DNA from: CAZLIC01 sp964559535
GTDB lineage: Bacteria; Pseudomonadota; Alphaproteobacteria; Rhodobacterales; Rhodobacteraceae
NCBI GenBank assembly: GCA_964559535.1
Contig: CAZLIC010000002.1
Location: 110,466-174,465 of the forward strand
Direction: 5' to 3'
Length of the DNA stretch: 64,000 bases
Made by a program: the position numbers and the translations under genes. Positions 1 through 8,830 of the stretch are shown here, piece by piece. The notes below the pieces were generated by a model. It worked only from the letters and a program-made list of their open reading frames with translations. It had not been told where the DNA came from and did not search any database. Position 1 is the stretch's first letter, and each line of letters starts with the position of its first letter.

Positions 1-362
1 CGGGTGCCGTGGATGTTGGAATAGGCAAACCCGATCGTCACCAGCTTGTTGCCCTCGCGCAGGGACAGGTGCGCGGTCTCTCCGGTCGCGTCGGCCAGCG
101 CGCGCAGCACGGGCATCGCGGCGTCGCGTGTCGGCACCGCCGATTCGCGCAAGGCGGCCAGCCGCAGCACCGCAGGCCCCAGCCGGTATTCGCGCGACGG
201 GCCAACCTGTTCCACCAGCCCGCGGCTCTCCATCTCGGTCAGCAGGCGGTGGCAGGTGGCCTTGTTGAGGCCGGCCAGCCGGGCAATGTCGGAAAGCCCC
301 GCCTGCGCCCGCTGGCGGGTGAAAAGGTCAAGCAGATCAAGCGCTTTTCCTACCGTTCCCAT
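1..362 (-). CDS. IclR-family transcriptional regulator, C-terminus cut off by window edge
   Basis: The gene reads leftward off the window, so only about 120 N-terminal residues are seen. They begin MGTVGKALDLLDLFTRQ and form the IclR winged helix: a turn (SDIARLAGLNKATCHRLLTEME) and a wing followed by a linker helix, then the start of the effector domain (SLREGNKLVTI). Start at 362 is chosen because this is where IclR homology begins and no other in-frame start lies just upstream. It is divergent from the TctCBA operon, and IclR proteins usually control such a neighbour with the imported compound as effector; that role is inferred. Confidence 0.88.
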   Translation of the reverse strand, partial: MGTVGKALDLLDLFTRQRAQAGLSDIARLAGLNKATCHRLLTEMESRGLVEQVGPSREYRLGPAVLRLAALRESAVPTRDAAMPVLRALADATGETAHLSLREGNKLVTIGFAYSNIHGT

Positions 363-424
363 GTCCTGTCCGATGACGGGCCGTGACGCGGCTGAGATGG
401 CTGCCGCAACGTCATGGAATCTTG

Positions 425-485
425 TTGACAGAGCCGCCCCGTGCCTGTCAATCTGTTTTTAAACCGCCGGTTCAAATAATGAACC
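425..485 (+). promoter_or_regulatory. Promoter and candidate IclR operator for the tctC operon
   Basis: A perfect -35 hexamer TTGACA lies at 425-430. The -10 is weak (about 448-454). A 6-bp inverted repeat with 5-bp spacer, GGTTCA-AATAA-TGAACC, lies at 469-485 just downstream of the expected start of transcription, in the gap between the divergent IclR gene and tctC. An RBS (AGGGAG, 494-499) precedes the ATG at 507. Assignment of the palindrome to the IclR protein is inference from position. Confidence 0.5.
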
Positions 486-506
486 GATCACACAGGGAGT
501 CCAAGC

Positions 507-1454
507 ATGAAGAAACTGGCCCTTCTGGGCAGCGCCGCCGCCCTTGCCCTCTCCGCGCTGACCGGCGCCGCGCTGGCCGAATACCCCGAAAAGCCCGTGT
601 CCTTCATCATCCCCTGGCCGCCCGGCGACCTGGAAGATGTGCTGACGCGGATGATCGCCGAAGAGTTCCAGACGCAGTACGGCGCCCCGGCGGCCGTGGT
701 GAACAAGCCCGGCGGCGGCGGCGTGGTGGGCGGGCTTGAGGTCGCCACTGCGGCACCCGATGGCTACACGGTCGGCTCGCTGACGGTGGGCATTCCCACG
801 GTCAAGACCATGGGCGCCGACGCCCAGTTCGGGCCCGACGCGCTGGAACCGGTGGGCATCTTCCTGACCTATCCCTTCCTGATCGCGGCCAAGGGTGACG
901 CGCCCTATTCCAACATGGCGGAACTGGCAGAGTACTCGAAGTCGAACACCGTGCGCCTTGGCCACTTCGGCTATGGCATCGAACCCACCATGATGTCGGT
1001 CTTCGCCCTGCAGGAACTGGGCGGCACCTTCGGCGCCGAGGCGGCCTTTGACGCGCTGGACTGCAGCACGCTGGCCAACGGCGACGCCGACGTGATCAAC
1101 ACCACCGCGCAGCTGGTCCTGCCCTGCCTGGGCGAGATCAAGATCCTGGCCACCATCACCGGCGACCGCACCGCGATTACCCCCGATGTGCCCACGCTGG
1201 GCGAACAGGTGCCCGCGCTTCTGGGCGCGTCGTTGTGGAACGGCCTCTTCGTGCCCAAGGGCACCCCGCAAGAGGTGAAGGACAAGATCGCCGCTGTCGC
1301 CAAGACCGTGGTCGAAGGCGCCGCCGCGCAGGAAATCGCCAAGACGACCGGCGCGCTGGTCTACTGGATGGACCAGGCCGCGGCCACCGAACAGGTTGCC
1401 AAGGACATGGTGGACCTGGCCGCCCTGCGCGAAAAGCTGGGCATCACCGAGTAA
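507..1454 (+). CDS. tctC: Tripartite tricarboxylate transporter (TTT) substrate-binding protein, Bug/TctC family
   Basis: 315 residues, the usual length for Bug proteins. Residues 1-24 are a Sec signal peptide ending in ALA, so the mature protein starts near EYPEKPVSFIIPWPPGG-type sequence (here PWPPGD), the family's first ligand loop; a glycine-rich loop NKPGGGG follows near residue 72. It would bind a carboxylate in the periplasm and deliver it to TctBA, encoded next. AGGGAG lies 7 bases before the ATG. It is the first gene of an operon reaching 8747. The substrate cannot be read from the sequence; TTT systems carry citrate-like, aromatic and other organic acids. Confidence 0.92.
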   Translation: MKKLALLGSAAALALSALTGAALAEYPEKPVSFIIPWPPGDLEDVLTRMIAEEFQTQYGAPAAVVNKPGGGGVVGGLEVATAAPDGYTVGSLTVGIPTVKTMGADAQFGPDALEPVGIFLTYPFLIAAKGDAPYSNMAELAEYSKSNTVRLGHFGYGIEPTMMSVFALQELGGTFGAEAAFDALDCSTLANGDADVINTTAQLVLPCLGEIKILATITGDRTAITPDVPTLGEQVPALLGASLWNGLFVPKGTPQEVKDKIAAVAKTVVEGAAAQEIAKTTGALVYWMDQAAATEQVAKDMVDLAALREKLGITE

Positions 1455-1516
1455 GTGGCCCACCGGGCGCGCGGCACACCCTGCCGCGCCCCTTTCCCTT
1501 TGCCGGAACCCCGCCC

Positions 1517-2065
1517 ATGTCCGAACCGGAAGAACCGGCCAACCGGCTGGAAAGCCTTGCCCTCGCGCTGATCTTCGCCGCCGTCTCGCTGGGGTTGCTG
1601 GCGCTGATCGGGGTGGCCACGCGGCACGGGCAGGCCGCAGGCGGCTGGTGGACGCGCCCGGCCTTCTTTCCCGGCGTGGCGCTGGGCCTTCTGGCGCTCG
1701 CCAACGTCATCACCGTCTGGCGCGACGTGGCCGACCTGCGCGCGCGCCCTGCCTCTCCCGCGGAACGGGCGGAGGCGCGGGTGCAGATGCTGCGCTGGCT
1801 GCGCCCGTTCGAGTTTCTGGCCTACTACGCCGCCTACATCTGGCTGATCCAGCACATCGGCTACTTCCCCTCGACGCTGGCCTTCGTGATGTTCCTGCTG
1901 GTGCGGGTGGGCCTCACGGCGCCGAAATGGCTGCTGGCGGGCCTTGGCCTGTCGCTGTTCATGATCGGCGTGTTCCGCGCGGGCCTTGGCGTCTGGATGC
2001 CCGCGCCGGAATTCTACGACATGTTCCCCGACAGCGTCCGCATGACGCTGCTGCGCTGGTTCTGA
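1517..2065 (+). CDS. tctB: TTT transporter small membrane subunit TctB
   Basis: 182 residues with four hydrophobic segments (about 14-34, 50-70, 100-118 and 120-152), the layout of the small TTT membrane subunit, which supports TctA in the inner membrane. The start at 1517 (MSEPEEPANR) lies 62 bases after tctC; the open frame continues far upstream but only overlaps tctC out of frame. TctB proteins are poorly conserved, so the call rests on topology and on sitting between tctC and tctA. The stop lies 12 bases before the tctA ATG. Confidence 0.9.
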   Translation: MSEPEEPANRLESLALALIFAAVSLGLLALIGVATRHGQAAGGWWTRPAFFPGVALGLLALANVITVWRDVADLRARPASPAERAEARVQMLRWLRPFEFLAYYAAYIWLIQHIGYFPSTLAFVMFLLVRVGLTAPKWLLAGLGLSLFMIGVFRAGLGVWMPAPEFYDMFPDSVRMTLLRWF

Positions 2066-2077
2066 AGGGACCGCCCG

Positions 2078-3580
2078 ATGGATTTCCTGCTGACCGGCCT
2101 GATGCAACTGACCGACCCCGCGGTGTTCGCCACCATGGTGATCGGCGCCATCCTGGGCGTCGTGGTGGGGGCGATCCCCGGCGCAGGCGCGGCGGTGACG
2201 ATTTCCATCCTGCTGCCCACCACCTTCTCGATGGACCCGCTGAACGGCATGACGCTGCTTCTGGGCGTCTACTGCGGCGCCGCCTACGGCAGCGCCATTC
2301 CGGCGGTGATGATCAACACGCCCGGCAGTCCGGTGGCCGTGCTGACCGCGCTGGAAGCCAAGCCCTTCGTCGACCGGGGCGAGGCCCGCAGGGCGATGAG
2401 CCTTGCCTATTCCAGCTCTTTCGTCGGCGGCGTGCTGGCCGTGCTGGCGCTTATGCTGCTCACCCGCCCGCTGGCCGAGGTGGCCAAGAACTTCGGCTCG
2501 CCCGAATTCGCCATGCTGGCCATGGCCGCGCTGGTGCTGGTGATCGTCGGCCACACCGGCCGCCGGGTGGAAGCCACCGCCGCGCTGGCCTTCGGCTTGT
2601 TCCTGGCCACCGTGGGCATCGAGACCGCCTATTCCACCCAGCGTTACAGCTTTGGCCAAAGCTGGCTGATCCAGGGCATCCCGCTGGTGCCCATGGTGAT
2701 CGGCCTCTTCGCCATGTCCGAGGCACTGGTGCAGCTCACCAGCACCACCACCACCCGTCCCACGGTGGAACTGAAGGGCCATTTCTTTCAGGGGTTCATG
2801 GAGGTGTTCCGCTACAAGCGCTCGCTTTACGGATCATCCCTGTTCGGCATCCTGTGCGGCATCATGCCGGGGGTGGGCGAATTCCTGGCCCAGCAGGTCA
2901 GCTATACCGTGGCCAAACGCTTCAGCCCCGAAGGCCACCTGTTCGGCAAGGGCGCGCCCGAGGGCATCATCGTGTCCGAGGCCACCAACAACGCCGTCCC
3001 CCCCGCCGCCCTGATCCCCATGCTGGCGCTGGGCATCCCCGGAGAGGAGCTGACGGCGATGATGCTGGCGGTGTTCCTGGTGCACAACGTGATCCCCGGC
3101 CCCGACCTGTTCCTGAACCGCCCCGAATTCGTGGCGGGCCTGTACTGGACGCTTCTGTTCATGAACGTGGTCATCATCCTGTTCCTGCTGGTCGCCACCA
3201 ACACCATCGCCCGCGCCGCGCTGATCAACAAACGCTTCCTCGGCGTCACCATCCTGACCCTGTCGCTGATCGGCACCTATGCCTCGGGCTACAACTTCTC
3301 GGACGTGGGCATCGCCATGTTCTTTGCCGTGCTGGGCTACATCCTGCGGTCGCACCGCTGGCCGCTGACGCCCATCCTTCTGGGCGTGGTGATGGGCCCG
3401 ATCCTGGAAAACCGCTTCCGGCAGGCGGTGGGCGGCGCAAACGGCGACCTCACCATCTTCGTCTCGCGCCCCATCTCGGCCATCATGGTGGCCGCCATGG
3501 CGGCCCTGATCTTCTTCACCATCCGCGGCGCGCTGAAGGCCCGCAAACCCCGTGCAGACTGGCAGATCAATGACACCTGA
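2078..3580 (+). CDS. tctA: TTT transporter large membrane subunit TctA
   Basis: 500 residues with about 12 transmembrane segments; standard length for TctA. Two conserved glycine/proline motifs of the family are visible: GAIPGAGAAVTISILLP near residue 31 and GIMPGVGEFLAQQ near residue 260, together with a GAAYGSAIPAVMINTPGSP stretch near residue 66. It forms the translocation pore that takes the ligand from TctC, driven by an ion gradient. The last 11 bases overlap the start of the aldehyde dehydrogenase gene, which points to translational coupling of transport and metabolism. Confidence 0.95.
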   Translation: MDFLLTGLMQLTDPAVFATMVIGAILGVVVGAIPGAGAAVTISILLPTTFSMDPLNGMTLLLGVYCGAAYGSAIPAVMINTPGSPVAVLTALEAKPFVDRGEARRAMSLAYSSSFVGGVLAVLALMLLTRPLAEVAKNFGSPEFAMLAMAALVLVIVGHTGRRVEATAALAFGLFLATVGIETAYSTQRYSFGQSWLIQGIPLVPMVIGLFAMSEALVQLTSTTTTRPTVELKGHFFQGFMEVFRYKRSLYGSSLFGILCGIMPGVGEFLAQQVSYTVAKRFSPEGHLFGKGAPEGIIVSEATNNAVPPAALIPMLALGIPGEELTAMMLAVFLVHNVIPGPDLFLNRPEFVAGLYWTLLFMNVVIILFLLVATNTIARAALINKRFLGVTILTLSLIGTYASGYNFSDVGIAMFFAVLGYILRSHRWPLTPILLGVVMGPILENRFRQAVGGANGDLTIFVSRPISAIMVAAMAALIFFTIRGALKARKPRADWQINDT

Positions 3581-5057
3581 CCAAACCGCCATCGACACCC
3601 TTGCCGCCGCCCCGGTGCCCACCGCCCGCCTGCTGATCGGCGGCGAATGGACGGACGGCGGCGGCGACCCGCTGCCCGTGCTTTCGCCGGTGGACGGGTC
3701 GCACCTGACCACGCTCGCCGGCGCCACCGCGGATGACGTGGCGCGCGCGACGGCATCCGCCCGCGCGGCCTTCGAGGACGGCCGCTGGTCGCGCCGGTCG
3801 CCCGCCGAACGCAAGGCGGTGCTGCTGCGGCTGGCCGACCTGCTGGACAGGCACGCGCTGGAACTGGCCGTCCTTGGCGTGCGCGACAACGGTACCGAAA
3901 TCGGCATGGCGCTGAAGGCCGAACCGGGCAGCGCAGCGGTCACCTTCCGCTACTATGCCGAGGCCATCGACAAGCAGTACGGCGAGATTGCCCCCACGGC
4001 GCACAACGTTCTTGCCATGATCCACCGCGAACCTGTGGGGGTCGTGGGCGCCATCGTGCCGTGGAACTTTCCGCTGATGATCGGCGCCTGGAAGGTGGCC
4101 CCGGCTTTGGCCATGGGCAATTCCGTGGTGCTGAAACCGGCCGAGACCGCCTCGCTGACGCTTCTGCGCATGGCGGACCTGGCGTTGCAGGCGGGCGTGC
4201 CGCCGGGGGTGTTCAACGTGGTCACCGGCCACGGCCACATCGCCGGGCAGGCGCTGGCGCTGTCGCATGACGTCGATGTGCTGGTCTTCACCGGCTCGGG
4301 CCGAACCGGGCGGCGGCTGCTGGAGTATTCCTCCCAGTCGAACCTCAAACGCTGCTATCTCGAACTTGGCGGCAAATCCCCCAACATCGTCTTCGCCGAC
4401 GCCCCCGACCTGAAGGCCGCCGCCAAGGCCGCCGCCATGGCGATCTTCCGCAATGCCGGGCAGGTCTGCGTGGCAGGGTCGCGCCTGCTGGTGGAACAGT
4501 CGGTCCACGACGCCTTAGTGGCCGAACTCGCCGCAGCGACCAAGGCGATGACCGTTGGCAATCCCCTGTCGCTGAAAACGCAAGTGGGCGCGGTGAACTC
4601 GCTGACGCAGTTGGAAGGCAACCTGCGCTTCGTGTCCGATGCCACCCGGGAAGGCGGCGAACTGGTCACGGGTGGCGCACGCATCCTGCAGGAAACCGGC
4701 GGCTACTACATGGACCCCGCCATCGTCACCAACGTCGCCCCCTCACACCGCCTGTTCCGCGAAGAGGTGTTCGGCCCCGTGCTGGCCGTCACCACCTTCA
4801 CAGATGAAACCGAGGCGCTGCGGCTGGCCAACGGCACCGACTACGGCCTTGCGGCGGGCGTCTGGACGGCCAACCTGTCGCGTGCGCACCGCATGGTGCG
4901 CGGCATCCGCTCGGGCGTGGTGCATGTGAACACCTATGGCGGCGCCGACATCACCGTGCCGCTGACCGGCCACCGACAGTCCGGCAACGGCGCCGACAAG
5001 TCGCTGCACGCGCTGGAAAAATACACCGACCTGAAAACCGCATGGATCGCCCTGTGA
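3570..5057 (+). CDS. NAD(P)-dependent aldehyde dehydrogenase
   Basis: 495 residues, a full-length ALDH superfamily enzyme. Visible motifs are PWNFP (164-168), the nucleotide-binding GSGRTG (252-257), the general base Glu265 in LELGGKSPN and the catalytic Cys300 in NAGQVC. It oxidises an aldehyde to the acid in the cytoplasm. The start at 3570 (MTPDQTAID) overlaps the tctA stop by 11 bases; a start 18 bases upstream is possible but lies deeper inside tctA. It overlaps the next gene by 16 bases. The natural aldehyde is unknown; it may be the product made by the flavoprotein encoded next, or by a compound imported by TctCBA. Confidence 0.93.
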   Translation: MTPDQTAIDTLAAAPVPTARLLIGGEWTDGGGDPLPVLSPVDGSHLTTLAGATADDVARATASARAAFEDGRWSRRSPAERKAVLLRLADLLDRHALELAVLGVRDNGTEIGMALKAEPGSAAVTFRYYAEAIDKQYGEIAPTAHNVLAMIHREPVGVVGAIVPWNFPLMIGAWKVAPALAMGNSVVLKPAETASLTLLRMADLALQAGVPPGVFNVVTGHGHIAGQALALSHDVDVLVFTGSGRTGRRLLEYSSQSNLKRCYLELGGKSPNIVFADAPDLKAAAKAAAMAIFRNAGQVCVAGSRLLVEQSVHDALVAELAAATKAMTVGNPLSLKTQVGAVNSLTQLEGNLRFVSDATREGGELVTGGARILQETGGYYMDPAIVTNVAPSHRLFREEVFGPVLAVTTFTDETEALRLANGTDYGLAAGVWTANLSRAHRMVRGIRSGVVHVNTYGGADITVPLTGHRQSGNGADKSLHALEKYTDLKTAWIAL

Positions 5058-7489
5058 CCCTGCCCGATGCCGCGCCGGTGGTCATCATCGGCGGCGGCAT
5101 CATCGGCGTCTCGGCGCTGTATCATCTGGCGAAGCGGGGAATCCCCGCGGTGCTGCTGGAACGCAAGCGGCTGGCCAGCGGCACCACATGGCACGCCGCG
5201 GGCATCGTCGGGCAACTCCGCGAAAGCGGCGCGCAGACGGAACTCGCCAAATACACCGCCCGCCTGTTCACCGAACTCGAATCCGAAACCGGCCAGCCCA
5301 CCGGATACAAGCAGAACGGCACCCTCAACCTCGCCCTCTCCCTGATCCGCCTGGAACAGCTGCGCCGCAGCCACGACCATGCCGGGCGCGTCGGCATCCC
5401 CTCCCGCCTGATCACCCCCGAGGAGATCGCCGAACGCTGGCCGCTTGTGTCCACCGAAGGCGTCCTCGCAGGGTTCCTCGTGCCGTCGAACGGGCAGGTG
5501 AACCCGATGGACGTGACCACCGCACTGGCCAAAGGCGCCCGCCAGCACGGCGCGCACATCCACGAAAACACCCCCGCGACCCGCATTGTCACCCATCAGG
5601 GCCGTGTCAGCGCCGTGGAAACCCCTCACGGCACCATCGCCACCGGCAAGGTCCTGCTTGCAGGCGGCATGTGGACCGCCCGCTTTGCCGCCGCCCATGG
5701 CGTCACTGTCCCGCTGCAGGCCGCCGAACACATCTACCTTGTGACCGAACCCATCCCGGGCCTGCCCCGCGACCTGCCGGGGCTGGTGGTGGCCGAGGAC
5801 CGGCTTTACGCCAAGGAAGACGCCGGAAAGCTCCTGCTTGGCGGCTTCGAGGCGCAGGGCAAACCCTGGGGCACCGACGGCATCCCCGACGCCTTCGAAT
5901 TCGACGAACTGCCCTTCGACATGGACCACTGCGAACCCATCCTGTCGGCCCTGTTCGCCCGCTTTCCGGCCCTGTCCGACATGGGCATCCAGACCTTCTT
6001 CAACGGCCCCGAAAGCTTCACCCCCGACGGCCGCCCCTATCTCGGCCCCGCGCCGGAACTGCCGGGGCTGTTCATTGCCGCGGGTATGAACTCCAACGGC
6101 ATCCTCAACTCGGGCGGTGTCGGCCTCACCATGGCGGAATGGCTGACAGACGGCGCGCCTTCACGCGGCATGGGCGCGCTGCTTGCGTCTCGCGCCCACC
6201 CGTTCCAGCGCAACCGCCGCTACCTGGCCGAACGCACAGCCGAATCCATCGGCTTCCACTACGGCCTGCAATGGCCCGGGCGACAGGTCACCTCTGCCCG
6301 CAACATCCGCCGCCTGCCCCTGCACGACCACCTTCTTGCCGCAGGTGCGGTGATGGGCGAACGCATCGGCTGGGAAGTCCCCGCCTTCTTCGACCCCACC
6401 GGTCAGGGCTGGAACGTGGCACCCTCCCTTGCCCGTCAGGCGTGGTCCCCGCACGTCCGCCGCGAATGCCTCGCCGCCCGCGATGCCGCGCTGCTCATCG
6501 ACCTGTCGATGTACGGCAAACTCATCGTGCAGGGCCGCGACGCCGCAACAGTCCTGAACCGCATCGCTGCGGCGCAGATGGACGTGGCGCCCGGCACCTC
6601 GACCTACACCCCCTTCCTGAACGAGAACGGCGGGATCGAGGCCGACGTCACCGTCACCCGCCTGTCGCCCGGCGCCTTCCTTGTCGTCACCGGCCACCCC
6701 AGCCAGATCCGCGACGCCGCCCTGATCCGCGCCGCAACCCTGCCGGATGACCACGCCGAAACCTTCGACGCCACTTCGGCCCACGCACTTTTGTCGCTGA
6801 ACGGCCCCGCCTCCCGCGCCATCCTGCAATCGCTGACGGATGACGACCTGTCGAACGAAGCCTTCCCCTTCGGCGCCGCGCGCGAGATCGACCTCGCCCT
6901 CGCCCGTGTCTGGGCCATCCGCCGCAGCTTCCTCGGTGAACTCGGCTACGAACTCCTCATCCCCACCGAATTCACGGCCCATGTGTACGAAGCCCTGCTC
7001 GCCGCCGGGAAACCCCATGGCCTCATGCACGGCGGCATGTTTGCCCTGAACGCCTGCCGACTGGAAAAGTCCTTCCGCCACTTCGGCCACGACATCGGCG
7101 AGGATGACACGCCCTACGAGGCGGGCTTGGGCTTTGCCGTGGACGCCTCGAAGCCCCTGCCCGCCCGCCTGCTGGCGCAGAAAGGCCAGCCCCTGCCCCA
7201 TCGCCTTGCCGCGATCCGCGTCGATGGCGCCACCGAAGACGGGCCCTACCTCATCCACAACGAACCCGTCCTGCACGCTGGCCGCATCGTCGGCCACGTC
7301 ACCTCGGGCGGCTGGGGCCACCGCCTGCAGGCCATGATCGGCCTTGCCGCGCTGCACCACGCCCCCGGCGTCACCGCCGGGTGGCTGGCGCAGGGCGGCT
7401 TCACCGTCCGCATCGCGGGGCACGACCACCCCGCCACCCTGCAACTCCAGCCCTTCCACGACCCGAAGGGCACCATCATGAGAGGATAG
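5042..7489 (+). CDS. FAD-dependent dimethylglycine/sarcosine dehydrogenase-like protein with GcvT-type C-terminal half
   Basis: 815 residues in two halves. The N-terminal DAO-type flavin domain has the Rossmann motif GGGIIG at 17-22 and the TWHAAG stretch with His51, the position that carries covalent FAD in dimethylglycine dehydrogenase. The C-terminal half (from about residue 430) resembles the glycine-cleavage T protein fold, which in relatives binds tetrahydrofolate and captures the one-carbon unit. Known relatives oxidise N-methyl groups of dimethylglycine or sarcosine, so the likely chemistry is oxidative N-demethylation or a similar C-N oxidation. It overlaps the aldehyde dehydrogenase gene and ends 1 base before the next gene. 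The exact substrate is not determined. Confidence 0.88.
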   Translation: MDRPVTLPDAAPVVIIGGGIIGVSALYHLAKRGIPAVLLERKRLASGTTWHAAGIVGQLRESGAQTELAKYTARLFTELESETGQPTGYKQNGTLNLALSLIRLEQLRRSHDHAGRVGIPSRLITPEEIAERWPLVSTEGVLAGFLVPSNGQVNPMDVTTALAKGARQHGAHIHENTPATRIVTHQGRVSAVETPHGTIATGKVLLAGGMWTARFAAAHGVTVPLQAAEHIYLVTEPIPGLPRDLPGLVVAEDRLYAKEDAGKLLLGGFEAQGKPWGTDGIPDAFEFDELPFDMDHCEPILSALFARFPALSDMGIQTFFNGPESFTPDGRPYLGPAPELPGLFIAAGMNSNGILNSGGVGLTMAEWLTDGAPSRGMGALLASRAHPFQRNRRYLAERTAESIGFHYGLQWPGRQVTSARNIRRLPLHDHLLAAGAVMGERIGWEVPAFFDPTGQGWNVAPSLARQAWSPHVRRECLAARDAALLIDLSMYGKLIVQGRDAATVLNRIAAAQMDVAPGTSTYTPFLNENGGIEADVTVTRLSPGAFLVVTGHPSQIRDAALIRAATLPDDHAETFDATSAHALLSLNGPASRAILQSLTDDDLSNEAFPFGAAREIDLALARVWAIRRSFLGELGYELLIPTEFTAHVYEALLAAGKPHGLMHGGMFALNACRLEKSFRHFGHDIGEDDTPYEAGLGFAVDASKPLPARLLAQKGQPLPHRLAAIRVDGATEDGPYLIHNEPVLHAGRIVGHVTSGGWGHRLQAMIGLAALHHAPGVTAGWLAQGGFTVRIAGHDHPATLQLQPFHDPKGTIMRG

Positions 7490-7490
7490 G

Positions 7491-8747
7491 ATGGGCGACC
7501 GCATCCTTGTCGTGGGCACCTTCGACACGAAGGACGATGAACTGACCTATATCGCCGGTGTCATCCGCGCGCAGGGCGGCCGGGCGCTGACGATGGATGT
7601 CTCGGTGCTGGGCGACCCGTCACAGCCCACCGACTGGTCCAAGCATGATGTAGCCGCCGCCGCAGGCACCACCATCTCCGCCATCATCGCCAGCCCGGAT
7701 GAGAACCACGCCATGCAGGCCATGGCGCAGGGTGCTGCGGCGCTGTGTGCCCGCCTGCACCGCGAAGGCCGCTTCGACGGGGTGCTGGTGCTGGGCGGCA
7801 GCATGGGCACCGACCTCGCGCTCGACCTGTGCGCCGCCCTGCCGCTGGGCGTGCCGAAATACGTGGTTTCCACCGTATCGTTCTCGCCCATGATCCCGCC
7901 CGAACGGCTGGCGCCGGATATCCAGATGATTCTGTGGGCAGGCGGCCTTTACGGCCTGAACTCGGTCTGCAAGGCCTCGCTGTCACAGGCCGCGGGCGCC
8001 GTGCTGGGCGCCGCGCGGGCGGTGGAACCCCCGAAGCGCGACCGCCCGATGATCGGCATGACCAGCTTCGGCAAGACGGTGCTTCGCTACATGGTCACCC
8101 TCAAGCCGGCACTGGAACAGCGTGGCTTCGAGGTCGCCGTGTTCCACGCCACCGGCATGGGCGGCCGCGCGTTCGAGGCGCTGGCAGCCGACGGCGCCTT
8201 CGCCGCCGTGATGGACTTCGCCCCGCAAGAGGTGGCGAACCACCTGTTCGGCAGTGCCATCAGCGCGGGCCCCGACAGGATGACGGCCGCGGGCCGCGCG
8301 GGCGTGCCGCAGATCGTGGCGCCGGGGTGCTATGACCTTCTGGACATCGTCGGCTGGCACCCCCGCCCGACGCGGTTCGCACAGCACGAGGCGCATGCGC
8401 ACAACCGGCTGATTTCCTCGATCCTGCTGGATGCGGGCGAACGGCGAGAGGTGGCGCGGGCCTTTGCCGGCAAGCTCGCTCAGGCCGCCGGCCCCACGGT
8501 GCTGATCCTGCCCACGCAGGGCTGCAACGAATGGGACCGCCCGGGTGGGCCGCTGAGCAGTGCCGAAGGCCTTGCCGCCTTCTGCGACGAGGTGCGCAAG
8601 ACCTGCCCGCCCAACGTGCACCTGGTGGAACTTGGCGCCCACATCAACGACCCGGCCTTCCATGACGCCGCGCTGGCCGTGGTGGATGGGTGGATCGCCG
8701 GCGGCATACTGCCCGCCCCGCGCGGGACACAGGTAAACAATGCGTGA
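7491..8747 (+). CDS. Tm-1-like / UPF0261 family protein
   Basis: 418 residues matching the UPF0261 family, named after the tomato Tm-1 protein, with a nucleotide-binding N-terminal domain (GTFDTKDDEL at the start; LGGSMGTDLALD near residue 96) and a second domain resembling TIM-barrel signal transduction proteins (MIGMTSFGKT near residue 184; IVAPGCYDLLDIV near residue 278). Bacterial members have no firmly established biochemical role. It begins 1 base after the flavoprotein stop, so it is certainly co-transcribed, and probably acts in the same pathway. It ends convergent with hpaR, separated by a palindromic repeat. Confidence 0.85.
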   Translation: MGDRILVVGTFDTKDDELTYIAGVIRAQGGRALTMDVSVLGDPSQPTDWSKHDVAAAAGTTISAIIASPDENHAMQAMAQGAAALCARLHREGRFDGVLVLGGSMGTDLALDLCAALPLGVPKYVVSTVSFSPMIPPERLAPDIQMILWAGGLYGLNSVCKASLSQAAGAVLGAARAVEPPKRDRPMIGMTSFGKTVLRYMVTLKPALEQRGFEVAVFHATGMGGRAFEALAADGAFAAVMDFAPQEVANHLFGSAISAGPDRMTAAGRAGVPQIVAPGCYDLLDIVGWHPRPTRFAQHEAHAHNRLISSILLDAGERREVARAFAGKLAQAAGPTVLILPTQGCNEWDRPGGPLSSAEGLAAFCDEVRKTCPPNVHLVELGAHINDPAFHDAALAVVDGWIAGGILPAPRGTQVNNA

Positions 8748-8759
8748 ACGGTCGCCTGT

Positions 8760-8819
8760 AACCTGTTGATTCTATTGTGTCGGCGCCTGTGTCCCACCGT
8801 GGGACACCGCAAGGCCAGG
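8760..8819. repeat. Intergenic palindromic repeat, copy 1 (second copy at 35671-35730)
   Basis: The core is a 9-bp inverted repeat with a single-base centre, GTGTCCCAC-C-GTGGGACAC (8789-8807). About 30 bases to its left stands ACCTGTTGATT and to its right CAAG..CAGG. The same layout recurs at 35671-35730 with the identical 15-base core GTCCCACCGTGGGAC. A matching half site, GGGACACAGG (8724-8733), lies about 60 bases upstream inside the end of the Tm-1-like gene. Both copies lie between convergent genes, so a terminator or repeat-element role is plausible. Confidence 0.7.
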
Positions 8820-8830
8820 TTCAATCCGCG

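Noticed and set aside
8789..8807. Phage or integron attachment site at the GTCCCAC palindrome
   Set aside because: No integrase, tRNA end or element boundary lies near either copy; reported as a repeat only.
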